Shown in pieces: positions 45,324 to 57,121 of a stretch of 64,000 bases of DNA (position 1 is its first letter; each line of letters opens with the position of its first letter). The position numbers and the translations under genes are program-made. The DNA is from Portulaca oleracea. Lineage: Eukaryota > Streptophyta > Magnoliopsida > Caryophyllales > Portulacaceae. The notes beneath the pieces were generated by a model. That model ran no database searches and was not told the DNA's origin. It saw nothing but the letters and a program-made list of their open reading frames with translations. The stretch is taken from NCBI GenBank assembly GCA_029582165.1, contig CM055876.1, forward strand, positions 26,691,817 through 26,755,816, written 5' to 3'.

Positions 45324-45596
45324 TTCTTTAACCATTGAAAAAAAAAGTGAAGGATATTGACTATCTAACCTATCTAGGTTTTATATTGGCTCAGATATGT
45401 ACTGGCTTCCCACTTCTTTCAGAAATAAGAGATGTCGTTACTAGTGGATGTCAACTAAGCTAGAGGATGTTCTTTTTTCTAATAAATTAAGGTAATATAT
45501 ATATATATATATATAATGAATGAGTTTAAATATATTTTTACTGAAATTTATTTAATATTAAACTTATTACCAACAATGAAAACAAGCATTGATTAA

Positions 45597-46571
45597 GAGT
45601 GTGTTTGGTAGGGGGGGAAAACATTTTCCAAGAAAATGTTTTCCCAATTTTCTAGTGTTTGGTACAAAAAAAGTTTAGAAAATCATTTCCAAAGAAAATC
45701 ATTTTCCTTTAAAGGGAGGAAATTGACTTCCTTTGATCAACCTAGAAAAATCATTTTCCACCATTGATTGTTGGATCGATTTTTACTATTAACCTTAACT
45801 GAAATTTGAGGCCGAAATTTAACATTAACGGTTTTGCTCGAAATTTTGTAACACGATAGAATTAATTAAAAAAACCTCAAATATAAATTTTTAGCTCAAA
45901 ATATTTTTATTTGATAACATTTATCTCGATATGCATCAAATCAGAAGTTTTTGCCCTAAATTTGACTGAAACTTTTAAAAATTTAAACTGAACCGTTTGA
46001 ATTGAAACTTTATGATTTGATAGTATGAACTAAGAAAAGCTCAAATATAAATTTTGAGCTCCAAATATTTTCATTTGTAACATATATCGCCACTTTTATC
46101 GACATTTTTTTTGCGGTTAAATATGACTGAATCTTAAGAGCAAAATTCAATTGTCTCAGTTTGTCACGAAGCTTTACAATACGATAGAAATGATTAAAAA
46201 AGCTCAAATATGAATTTTGAACTCCAATTATTTTCATTTGTAACATATATCGCCACTTTTGTCAACATTTTTTTGCGGTTAAATATGACTAAAACTTAAA
46301 AGCAAAATTTAATTTTATCGGTTTGTCACGAAACTTTATAACACGATAGAAATGTTTAAGAAAAGCTCAAATATGAATTTTGAGCTCCAAATATTTTCAT
46401 TTGTAACATATATCGCTACTTATATCGACATAAATGATCATTTTCCGAAAAATAATTTATCTTCTACCAAACAAGGGAAAATTTGGTATGAAAAACCATT
46501 TTCCTTGGAAAATCATTTCTTATGGAAAACCATTTCCTCATAAATCGTTTTCCTCTCAACCAAACACACCC
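45597..46571. mobile_element. PIF/Tourist-like MITE containing a minisatellite (975 bp)
   Basis: The ends GAGTGTGTTTGGTAGGG and CAACCAAACACACCC are inverted repeats, with TAA on both sides (45594-45596, 46572-46574). Both arms carry AAATGATTTTCC-type words. The centre is filled by the 163-bp tandem repeat. Confidence 0.85.
45800..46435. repeat. 163-bp tandem repeat, about four units
   Basis: The phrase CTCAAATATRAATTTTGARC starts units at about 45875 (worn), 46039, 46202 and 46365, a spacing of 163-164 bp. Each unit also has CATTTGTAACATATATCGCC, GCGGTTAAATATGACT and CACGAARCTTTA-AACACGATAGAA. The two central units are the most alike. Confidence 0.88.
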
Positions 46572-47482
46572 TAAGTATATTATAAAATGGGCCCGTGAAT
46601 TCAAATAGAAGGAAGACCTAAAATAGCTCGGGCTTGTGTGGGAGAGAGACGATAATGTTAATTATGTTACCACCTAATTTAGAAAAGAAAAAAGAAACTT
46701 GTAATAAAATCTTTTTGGAGATACTAAAAGGAAAAATGATTATTAAGATCTTTGATTATAATATCGGTATTAACTTCTGAGTGTTACTGCTAGTCGAAAT
46801 TACTCATTTTAAAAAATGTAAAATGTCTTTGCAATCATGCTATCATTTCAAACTTAAGAGCTTCAATTCGGGATTTTTGTAAATTGATCATAAGGTATTC
46901 AACAAGATTTTCATTGTAAGTGTCGTATGACTTGCTATTAATGAAATCGTTATGTTTGATTTTAATAAAAAAGATAACTAAATATATATTTAAATTTTTT
47001 TATTTCATTAATTAAAGTGTCTGCCTATTAAATTAGCTGCCCGAAATTTATCATGCCACATTAATATAATGAGTTCCCACTACTTTTTACAAATTGAAAT
47101 CATAAAATATAATATGATATTTTATAGTATATTTGCTTAATGGACCATTCCTAGTGGCTAAAAACCCTTAGCATAAATTACACTCACAAAAAAGAAAAAA
47201 AAAGGATTAAGAGTTCATTGGTTGATTTTGATACTTGAGTTAAGAGTTACAAGTTTTGGGTCATTACATTGGTGGGGTGATCCAGGTTTGGGAAAAGCCC
47301 AACTTCTGTTTAATGAGGCAATATGCGTGTTAGCCGATTGGAGGGACGTCGAAGACTCAAAGCCCATAGGCCGAGACTATAATAACTTTTTAATCAAGTC
47401 CTAGGCGAATTGGGCCATTACAAGCCCATTGTCTTTCTAACTTTTTAAACTAGAGGTTAATGGCAAATTTACACATTTAACC

Positions 47483-47584
47483 CTATTTGTTTTGCCTATA
47501 AATACACAACCACTATTTATCATGCAATCTACCTTATTTGTGTTCCCTATAAATACATGACCACTATTCATCATGTAATCTATC
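47483..47584. repeat. 51-bp tandem duplication with TATA-like motif
   Basis: Two units contain CCTATAAATACA, CCACTATTYATCATG and AATCTA; TATAAATAC falls at 47497 and 47548. Confidence 0.8.
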
Positions 47585-48185
47585 CAGAACTATTATATGT
47601 ATTTTGATTTAAGTTGTTTAATGAACATTTTAAATGATATGACAACATCTGAATAAGCATTTTAAATTTGTTTAAATTTGCCGCATCATTGGTGCGTTTA
47701 GTAAATAATAATATATAGAGACTTTTACTTAAATAAATAAAATATGAAACACATTTATATATATATTAAATGGCAATGGGGAAGTCTCAAATGCTTTATC
47801 TCCCCATTCCTAAAATCTCATGCATTAGACAATAATAACCGCCGATTTTTTTTTGTATTGATTTATTCTCGACCTTTCATTTGAAAAATTAGTTATTTAA
47901 AATTTAAAATATACTAGCAATCAATATAATAACTTTTCCTAAAATCTAGCAACCAATTTTCAATTCAAAATATAAAAATTTTTATTTTTTTTTAAAATTA
48001 AGATGGATAACCGTCTTTCTAATTCATGGAAATAACTCCCCATATCCCTCGATCGATAAATATATATAATAAAAAGCAATGTGTCCCCCACTCTCTTTCT
48101 TTCCATTCCCCAATCCTTGAATCTCATGAAATAAAAATGATCAACCATTGATTTCTTTTTATTCTAAATCTCAATCGTTAATCTG

Positions 48186-48400
48186 AAAAATATTTTATTT
48201 AATATACTCATCTCAACCTTTCATTTTTCAAAATTAACTACTAAACAATTATAGAAAATCTAAGATATCAACCTATAATTTTTCTTAAAAAAATATTTTA
48301 TTTAATCTACGTAGATCAACCTTAATTTTTCTAAAATTAACTACCAAGCAGTTATAGAAAATCCAAGATATTAGCCTTTAATTTTTTTTAAAAAAACTAA
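48186..48400. repeat. 103-bp tandem duplication
   Basis: Two units carry AATATTTTATTTAAT, ATCAACCT or CTCAACCT, AAATTAACTAC, and TTATAGAAAATCYAAGATAT. Confidence 0.75.
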
Positions 48401-49162
48401 TTATCAATATCTTCATCCCACTTTTGTTGGTAACTACTCCTCTATTTATTCTATCCATCCTTTCTCTTTCTTCTCTCAAATTAAATTACGTTTTGTTTTA
48501 AATGCTACCCGATTATCATATCAACTCAATCTCTACCATAACTACTTCCCAATATCCTTTCAAATTCGATTACACTGTCCATTAAATCACATAAATTTTG
48601 TACGCATGGGCTCAACTATTCATTCTTCTCTTTCATCTAAGTGTCAACATCAAGGATTTTGGACATATCTCCATCAACATTGCCTTGAAGAAAGAGGCTC
48701 ATGAATTTTGGATAATGTACGCTACCACCCTTTCCACAACATCTTCAAGGTGTTTTTCTCTCTTCCTTCTTTTTCATTCTTCTTCCAAACACTCTGACAT
48801 TCTCTCTAATATATTAATATAAATCTATGTTATTCCATTTCTATAGGAAAAATTTGTCATTTTTTGCGTCCTGTAAGTTCGTTTGATCGCCATTTCAGTT
48901 ATACATTCTTTGTTCATCGTTTGATCGAATATATTTTTTTATGATGGGGTTAAGTTGAAGAGAGAGAAAACAAGTAAACTATGATGAGACGTTGAGACCT
49001 ATATCTAGGAAATACCAGGAAGAATCATAGTAAATCTTTCGTTTTTAATTTATCTTTTTTTCCTTATCTACAAAATGAGAAATTATAAAGAGATTATATA
49101 TTTTGTTGAGACGTTGATACCTATATCTAGGAAATTATTTTCTTGGAGGGTGAGACAGTAAA

Positions 49163-52100
49163 TGTAATAACCCGATCCTAACCCAACGTAATTAAGTTAA
49201 TGAGTTTAATTAACTAAAATCGCGCATTTCAATTCAGTTAACTGTTTGTGTTTTTGCAGGACTCGAGCAGAGCAACGATCGTCATGCATTAACTTAGTAG
49301 GTTATTTATATAAATTACTTATGTGATAATTTTAGTTACTCAAATTACTCACGGAATATTCGGGTTACTTACCTGGCCAAGTTTTATCAAGTCGATCGAT
49401 TCGTCGGTATTATTAATAGTAATAATAATATTATTGTTATCATACCTTTTTATTCCTTAATTTATTTAATTTCGATTTATTCCATCTCCCCATTTTATTT
49501 CAAGTCTTCCTCTGAAATATTATCACGGGACTTTATATGAGTATTATTGGGTTTTAGTAGGAGTAAAATTAGCATATGAAGGAGGAGTTGGTAATTATAC
49601 TAAGTTAAATTGGGCCTTTAATTAAAGAAAGAGCCACGCTCATTCGTTGTTGAGAAATAATGCCAGATACAAGTTTAGCAGTCTCTCTACTCTTTGCCTT
49701 TCTTCAAAGCTCAAACTCCCTCATTCTTTAATTTTGATTCCATCAGACATACTTTCATGCCTCAACTCAAGTTACTCCTAAAACGTGTACTGGATACTTG
49801 CTCTATTTCTTTCCTTCTGTCCCCATCCTTTGCTAGCTGCTGTTTTTCGGCCCTTGTTCGACGCCCAGGCCGCCAGAAACGGCTGCCGCCAGCGCCACCA
49901 GGACATCGGGGTTGTCGGCCAGCACTGACTCCTTCCATCTTTCTTATCTCCCACTCATCTTTCCTCTTTTAAGGTAAAAAACCCCAACTTTTCTAAATAA
50001 GAATTTCATTGTTTAATTTACAAATTTAATTGTTTTCTTATCAAAGTTAAGTATTTAGAGTGAGTACACTTTGAATTACCAATTGGTTTTGGGTTGGTTT
50101 GTGTTTATGAGTTGTGCATGCCAAGTGTTTGATGTTTTGTCTCAATGAAAGTTGAGAACTTGAGGTATAAATGTATGATATTAAGTGAGTTTTTCTTAGA
50201 TAATAGTGCAATAAACATGCATGTGAATTTTGATGGTCTGGGCAAACTTAGCCTTAGCTACTGTCCATGGTAAATAACGGAGACTAGCTGATGATTATAT
50301 TGTAACTATGTGACGGATTAAGGTGTGAGGGTACGATTTAACTAAATGATACTAGTTGTAGTGGAATATTATTGTTTTGGGTCTTGCATGTGCTTATAGA
50401 GAATTGATAAAAGCATTTGGAGGGTTTTTAAGAAGTCAAAGTGAATTAGGACTTGGATATGGTTGTTTTCGGGACAATCGGGTCGTCCCGTGACCAAAAT
50501 TATTGTATTGGTTGATAGCTTTAAGTAATAGTTTTAACCCAGCTTTGAAATTTCGGGATTTCAATGTGTATAACTCAAATTATGGCGAAATTAATATGGG
50601 GGTTCTGTTATATACGATTTTTGGGGCAGTAGGTTCAGGGGCATTTTTAGGTATCAAGATAGTCTTAATGGCCTAAGTAATCAACATAAAAGTTGTAGTA
50701 CGCGTTGCAAGCTTTCTGGAATGAGGTCTTGTGCGCTTATTGGATGCCGGAGTAAAAAATTATGAACCATTGTAATCATCCTAGTAAGTAGGTTTTACCC
50801 AGAATTTTCAAGTTGTTATATTATGTTCAAGCTACTCTTTAAGGTTTTTCCAAACCTTTTCTGAATTTGTGATCAACATAAAAGTTATAGTTGCACTTCA
50901 AGCTTTCCATAGACTACTCACTTTTGAGTATACGATGTCTAAATCTTAAGTTATGAGTCCGCGAAATGTCATTGCCGAAGTTACAAGTCTGCAGAACCAG
51001 CCCTCTTTTTGATCTTTTTCAAGCTTTTACACTTCTTTTTGGCCTTAGCTTTTAACTGGAGAGTTCTAGAGCTTATTTTTAGCTTTCCAAAAAGTCCTTT
51101 TACGAAGTTTTTAGAGGTCTATAGAGGAAGTTATTTCTTCCGCAAAATTACTGCAAAGTCCCAAAAATTCACCAATCTTTTAATTAAAAGTAAACTTTTA
51201 TTAAATTAGTTATGAGACTCTCTCCTTACCAAGAGTCCAACTTAATTCATTTTATTGTCCTATCTCAAGTTTGGTTCAAGAGGTCGTTGCTGCTCCCTGC
51301 TCGAGTCCAGTCAAGCTTTTCAAATCGCTTAAGTGCGGTTCAGTTTCAAGGTACGCATACTGCCTGTACCCTTCTTAAACTCTTTTACTTGAGTTTAATA
51401 AGCAAGTGTAATGATATTGAGAATGAATAAGGTTTACTTGTTTTATCACGAAACTATGGCCCCGACCCATTGTTAATTGTGCCATGGGGCACTCCCATAG
51501 TGAATACCTGACTTAGTGTCAACCCATCCGGATCTCCCGATCGGTCCGGGTATGCGCATACGAAGGTTTAGACCGATGATCGCAAAGCAGGGGACCATTA
51601 AAGATAATAATACAACAAGCATGTTTATTGTTGTTCATTGTTATTTATTGTTTTATGGTTTTACTGTTTTATTGTTTGCAAAATGAATTGAAATGCACGG
51701 TATAAAATGAATTGCCTAAGTTTATTTTACTGTCCAGGGGTATGCGTATTGAGTTTCGACTCATTTGCAAATTGTTTTATGTTTTGTTTTAGGAAGTATG
51801 CTAAGGGGTAGCAACCTAATACCAGTAAGAGGTCCATTTGATGTGAAGGTAAAAAGGCCGCCAGCTATGCCGGGTAGTCACTTCCTTTGCATTTGATGTC
51901 AAGTTATTTTCATAAGTCTTTACTTGGGATTAGTGAATTTAAGTGTAATTATAATTTTGGCTACGTATAAAGTTATCCTATGGTTTGGCTCTCTTATTGA
52001 TGTTATGTTTATGTGGGTATTATACAAGTTTCCTGGGGTTTGATGAGGTGTAATTAGAGTTTATTTATGGTTGTTAAGCCTTGTCCATATCTATGGACGG

Positions 52101-52195
52101 CGGTAATGCTTTCGGATTATATTTCCGTTGCGCTATTCATTGGGTTATGAGGTAATTACTGATAATCTGGTGAACATGAATCTGGGGGCATTATA
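49163..52195 (+). mobile_element. Solo LTR (TGTAATAACCCG type), 3.03 kb
   Basis: Begins TGTAATAACCCGATCC and ends GGGGGCATTATA. The flanks are GTAAA (49158-49162) and GTAAG (52196-52200), a 4/5 match. It shares the GC-rich CCGCC block (about 49870), the GTACGCA motif, the CGATCGGTCCGGG hairpin block and TTTCCGTTGCGCTA near the end with 39346-42682. The 92-codon frame at 49694-49972 lies in the presumed leader and is not a known gene. Confidence 0.85.
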
Positions 52196-52581
52196 GTAAG
52201 GGTGACAACAGAGATTATAGAGACGGTGGAGAGAGATTAATGCTGGATTGAATTGTTATTAATGATCGAAACTTTTTTCTTTTAACTGGATAGGCTTAAT
52301 TGGTCTTTGTAAACTTTTGTCCATTAAGCTATAATTACTTTTTGTAAGTCACTAAATAAATATTCTTTGAATGTGGAAATGCGTATCCCGTTCAATTAAT
52401 CCACTCTTTTGATAGTAGTAGTTGCTCGGAAATTTAAAGAGTTCATTATTTATCCATCCTTAATTCTTTATTTTTGTGACTAGGGTTGTTTGGTGCTTGA
52501 CTTTTTGGATAATTTTTCAAAAAAATGGTTTTTTTGGGGGACATTTGGCCGTTTGACTATTCAAAAAATCAATTTAAAGTA

Positions 52582-53917
52582 GGGTTTTTGGCTGGGAAAA
52601 ATCTGTACTAAGGGCCTTGTGATCGAGAAAAATCCAAAGTGACTTTTTGGCTGAGGGCAGTCTATACTTATTCACTATTTTCCCGTAGCATCCCAGATTG
52701 AATTTCCGTCACCAGAATACTGATGTGGCAGCCGGAGCACGTGCCTTTTAGTAAAAACATGCCATGTCATTTTTTTTTAATTCTATATTATCTTTTAGCA
52801 AGCATGCTGTCTTCCATAAAAAAAAAACATTCCATTTCTTTGAATGTCGCATTTCTTCAATTTCTTTTTTGAGGGCATTCTTCTTCACCTTCTGTTTTTC
52901 AATCACATGTTTCTGCCTCACATTTTCTTCCATTAACGACTTGAGCTCACCTAACACACTTTCCATTCCTTCAACAGTACCCAGTAGCTCCTCCATCTTT
53001 TGTCAACGGTAGTTTCCACCCTTGGATCTACCCTTTGTGCCATGTATGCTCCCACTTCTTCTTCCCAAATGAAAAACCCACAACTTTGCTTAGGGTTCTG
53101 CATAAGGTTCAAATTCAACAAAATTTCAAATTAAAACATACCCAAAACCCTAAAATTAAAGATTCAAATTCCAAAATTCCAGTTCGAAAATCCAAAATAA
53201 ATCAGCACCCCTCCATACAACAGTATACCAAAGCTAAAATTCGAAAATCCATACTGAAAACCCAAAATTATAGATTCAAAATCCAAAATTGCAATTCAAA
53301 AATCCATTACAAATTATAGTTTCAAATTCTAAAAATTCCCACCATACCTTCCAAAATTGACAACCATAGAACAATTTACCAAAGCTTGATTGTTTTTTAT
53401 ATGTCTGGAGTATCGCAGGTATCCTGTGACATACATTGCACAACTCCATCTACAATCTGAAAATCCCTCCTTGCCCCCACTGTCGAAGACGAAGATTGAC
53501 GGCTTGTAGATGAAGACCTTGAAATTTCCCTCACCATCTTTGCCTTAATTTGAGATTTTTTGAAGTAATCGAGGTTTGGATCTATGGAGGTCTGGATCTA
53601 TGGAGGGGAGAAAGAGAGAAGAGTCACGAGAGGGAGGGACATTATTGAGGGGTTTATTTTCAATTAATGGGAAGTGTTAAATGATAATATAGATTCTGTT
53701 AAAAGATAATATAGAATTAAAAAAAATATGACATGACATGCTTTTACTAAAAAGGCACGTGCTCCGGTTGCCACATTAGCATTCCGGTGCCGGAAATTCA
53801 ATCTGGGATGCTACGGGAAAATAGTGAATAAGTATAGACTGCCCTCAGCCAAAAAGTCACTTTGGATTTTTCTCGATCACAAGGCCCTCAGTACAGATTT
53901 TTCCCAACCAAAAACCC
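52582..53917. mobile_element. Mutator-like element with long inverted repeats and captured DNA (Pack-MULE-like)
   Basis: Inverted repeats of about 215 bp (52582-52797 and 53703-53917) start GGGTTTTTGG and include TTTTTGGCTGAGGGCAGTCT and AGCATCCCAGATTGAATTTC. TTTAAAGTA is duplicated exactly (52573-52581, 53918-53926). The 900-bp centre has no transposase but contains gene-like coding sequence on the minus strand. Confidence 0.88.
52748..53543 (-). pseudogene. Captured gene fragments inside the Mutator-like element
   Basis: On the minus strand a first piece starts at ATG near 53543: MVREISRSSSTSRQ, then VGARRDFQIVDGVVQC, ending at a stop near 53398. A second piece at 52996-52748 reads MEELLGTVEGMESVLGELKS, VRQKHVIEKQKVKKNALKKE and IEEMRHSKKWNVFFLWKTA, a coiled coil followed by a hydrophobic stretch. 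A Ser-rich start, a Cys region and a coiled-coil tail recalls plant GRF-type zinc-finger proteins, but the GRF core is not visible, so identity is unproven. The lower-coordinate end of the second piece runs into the inverted repeat. Confidence 0.45.
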
Positions 53918-54651
53918 TTTAAAGTATTTGGTGGGTTGGCGGATTGAAGTGGCTTTTTACCGCTGAAAAGTCATTTTGTAAAAAGCTTCAGAGAATAGCT
54001 TTTTATAAATGACTTTTGGCTTTTTGGAATATAAATTACTATGTTGACAATACACTTTATAAAAATTACAAAAACTGTCATCTAAATTATTTAAGGTTGT
54101 TTCTTTTAATTTTTCTTCCATCAAAACTATCATCCAAATTTTTTTGTTGTTTATAGTCTAGATTACCATGTTGATATCCAAGATGCACAAATAAAAAAAA
54201 TCTTTGCAATTATAAAAATTTTAAAAGTAAATTTGGGATAAATATTTGTAAAATATCAATATTAATTGTAAAAGTAAATTGAGATAAAAAAGAATTTAGT
54301 CTTACTCAAGAAAATTTGGCAATCAATGAACAATTTAGTTATTAGCTTATTACTACAAATACCAACTTTTAGTGATTATTTGTTGAACACACAAATATAA
54401 TAGAGAAAACCTATCAATAAAAAAAAAATACTAGAAATATGGAGGAAAAAATCTGAAAGTGAATTAAAAAATCATAATGTTAAAAAAGTATCGAAAATAA
54501 AGCTAAGGATATAATTGGAAATCAAACAAAAAAAAATCATATTACAAACAACAAACTCTACCAAACACTTTTTACGTAAACACCCAAATCAACCAACAGT
54601 TAACAATTTGTTGCCAAACACCCCCTACAGTCGAATATTTATCTTTATTAA

Positions 54652-54720
54652 TTACTACCTTCGTTCCATATTATTTGTCCTCTATCTTTTAAGGTTGTTC
54701 GCTATTTGTTATTACTAATT
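54652..54720. mobile_element. Stowaway end fragment
   Basis: ACCTTCGTTCCATATTATTTGTCC resembles a Stowaway left end (phrase longer than its conserved core TTCGTTCCATATTA). No matching right end was found before 55400. Confidence 0.4.
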
Positions 54721-55406
54721 CTTATATTGTTTGAAATCATATTTACCATCAACTTGCGTTAATAGATTTGGTATTTAGACTTTTATCTTAATTAGTTTAG
54801 TTCTACTTTGACAGTTTCTTCTTCAACAACCCAATTAGTTTTATGTCATATTTTCATTACATTTAACCTTTAAAGAGTTACTTAAGTTTAATTCTAACCT
54901 TTCATAAAAAAAATTCTTCCATGTTCGCATTCATCATATTTTTGACATTTTTATCATTTATTTTCCTATAATTATTTATATTTGTATTCGTCTGCATAAC
55001 TTAATACACCCATGTTTGCATTCAACATATTTTTTGACATATTTTTTTATTTATTTTCCTATACTATTTATATTTGTATTTGTCTCTCTAACTTAACACC
55101 ATTTCGAAAGAACGGGAAAAAAACTAGTTTTATAAATGTAAAAGAGAAAATTAAATATTTGAAAAATTAGAACTTATAAAATTAAGAAAAAAATAATATA
55201 AATTAAGGAAGAGGAGAAAAGAAATGTGTTTTTTTTTTTCTAATAATGTCACCACTTCATCAATATAAAAGAGAATTCATGACAGCAAATAAAGACTAAA
55301 TAATTGAAATCTATAAAGTAATTTATAAATTTGAGATGGATGAGTGATTACCTAATAACTAATAATCATACAATTAAACTTAAACTTCTACAATGATGAT
55401 AATCTC
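54721..55406. other. AT-rich intergenic DNA
   Basis: A loose repeat of CATTCAACATATTTTTGACAT-type wording occurs at about 54925-55000 and 55015-55090. Nothing else recognised. Confidence 0.4.
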
Positions 55407-55662
55407 CTACTTAAAACCATTCAGCAAATCTTGAGATTCTACACAATCCTCAGGAAAATATGTGAAATTTTGCGTGGGATATAGCATCGATTCACAAACT
55501 AAATAAGTGATTTTATTAGTTTCAAGATCATATCGAACCGATTTAACCCCAAAAACCCCAAGAAAACACTCTTTTCATATCCTTGTATTTGTTTATTCAT
55601 AAATAAACAACTCTACCCCACAACTCCACCACCCACATGCTACATATCGAACAAATTCCTTC
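55407..55662 (-). pseudogene. Possible F-box protein C-terminal relic
   Basis: On the minus strand one frame reads KEFVRYVACGWWSCGVELFI, two stops, then GVFGVKSVRYDLETNKITYL, VCESMLYPTQNFTYFPEDC and VESQDLLNGFK before TAG. The YDLETNKITYL segment followed by a variable tail is typical of F-box-associated domains in the large plant family that recognises SCF substrates. The two stops and the missing F-box make it a relic. The call rests on pattern only. Confidence 0.4.
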
Positions 55663-55720
55663 AACAATAACATATGACACAAGAAATTGTTATTAACAAT
55701 AATAGCAATAAAAGTATAAA

Positions 55721-56047
55721 ATGACTGAAAATTTATCTTTATGTCAAACCAATACTACCAATGTGAAAGTTAGTTCAATGAATTCACAAAATCACATCAA
55801 AAATATTATTGAGATCAGGTTCTTCATTAGAAAGATGATTGAAGATTTGAAGAATATTATTGAGATCAGGTTTTTCATTAAAAAGATGATTGAAGATCGA
55901 ACTAAATTTAGCAGGGAAGCAATGTCACACATTATAGGTCAGTGTTACCGGATCTCTACTATAAATAACATATTTGAAAAGGAATGCAACAACCACCAAA
56001 GTTATCTAGAAAAATACCCCCAAACTATTGTTCAACAAGTTTGGTGA
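55721..56047 (+). other. Unrecognised reading frame with an internal duplication
   Basis: The 108-codon frame carries KNIIEIRFFIRKMIED and KNIIEIRFFIKKMIED in tandem, made by a 54-bp direct repeat (55798-55905), followed by RTKFSREAMSHIIG. The spacing and the EDRTKF tail loosely resemble the coiled-coil region of plant NLR resistance proteins (IRERLD-IAEDRTKF), but no NB-ARC motif is present. Function unknown. Confidence 0.3.
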
Positions 56048-56381
56048 AGAGGAAAATGAGGCCATCGCTCAACCTAGACAAGTCAACGATCATTACTATT
56101 ATAGATGATGATCAAATCGATCAACTTGAGTGAAATGGTACAATTGATAATTTGTGAATGTAACAACCCGCCTTTTTATTAACCGACTAACTTTGACGCT
56201 GTGATTTATTTTAAGTGTTTAAAATGACATTTGTGTGATATATTGACGTGTTATTTTTTTTATTGTGTTAGTTTCTTGTAGTATTAATTAGTTCTTTACT
56301 AGTAATTAGATATTGGAAAAAAAAGAGTGAATAAGAAAGAATTAAAAGGAAAAAGGAATATGAAAAGGAAAAAAGAAAAGA

Positions 56382-57121
56382 GAGTGTTGGGATAAAAATG
56401 TCACTAAAGTTTTCCAAATAGTCATAATTGCCATATTATTGTTTCCCAAATGTCAAAACTGCCATTACTGTTTTCAAATTTGTCAAAGTTGCCACTCTCC
56501 CCATTTGCTACTGGCTGCAGCCGGTTACACCCCATTTTTTTTTTGAAAACTTTTGAAATTAAAAAAGAAAGGGGAAGTTGAAAAAGCAGCAGCAGAAAAA
56601 AGAAAACAGAGGAGAAAAAGAAGATGGAGGAAGTAGACGATGAAGATGAACGAAGAAGATGAACAACAGTGACAGGCGCTTCTGAGGAAAAGAAAATTTT
56701 TTTGAAAAGAAGATGAAAAACGTGGAAAATAAGAAGAAGAATACAAAGGAGATGAAGGGAGAGGATGAAGAAAGAGGATGAAGAAGATGAATAAAGGGGA
56801 TAAGGGAGAAGACGAAGAGAGGGTGACAGAGGAATCTCAGTGGCAACTGTTTTTTGGCGGGCAAAACAAGAAATAGAGGGGGAAGTTTACTTGGTTAAGG
56901 AAATAAGAATGGTATTAGGGTTTATAAAATGGGGTCAATGGAAATTGGGGATAAAATTGGATTTTTTTTTAAAGATTTACCGGCAATACCAGGTAAGAAA
57001 ATGGGGAGAGTGACAATTTTGACAAATTTGGAAACAGTAATGGCAGTTTTGACATTTTGAAAACAATAATGACAATTTTGACTATTTGGGAAACTTTAAT
57101 GGCATTTTTATCCCAGCGCTC
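56382..57121. mobile_element. Mutator-like foldback MITE (740 bp)
   Basis: Inverted repeats of about 120 bp begin GAGTGTTGGGATAAAAATG and end CATTTTTATCCCAGCGCTC. The 10-bp AAAGAAAAGA is duplicated (56372-56381, 57122-57131). The same sequence in the relative at 15249-17678 is uninterrupted at that point. The interior is purine-rich (GAAGAAGATGAA) and has no credible gene. Confidence 0.88.

Larger units (their letters stand above)
46575..49162. other. AT-rich intergenic DNA with short tandem repeats
   Basis: No gene recognised. Small tandem duplications occur at 47483-47584 and 48186-48400. The frames at 47222-47404 and 48598-48822 show no known motif. Confidence 0.45.
52483..54624. mobile_element. 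PIF-like element hosting a gene-carrying Mutator-like element
   Basis: The ends GGGTTGTTTGG and CCAAACACCCC are inverted repeats, with CTA on both sides (52480-52482, 54625-54627). With the nested element removed it is about 800 bp and has no transposase. Confidence 0.65.

Noticed and set aside
49694..49972. 92-codon frame as a host gene
   Set aside because: It lies in a solo LTR, in the same relative position as a GC-rich untranslated block in the related LTR at 40000; no known motif.
56525..56864. Minus-strand frames of 73 and 101 codons rich in Phe/Ser/Leu
   Set aside because: They are antisense to a GAAGAAGAT purine tract inside a Mutator-like MITE; composition explains them.
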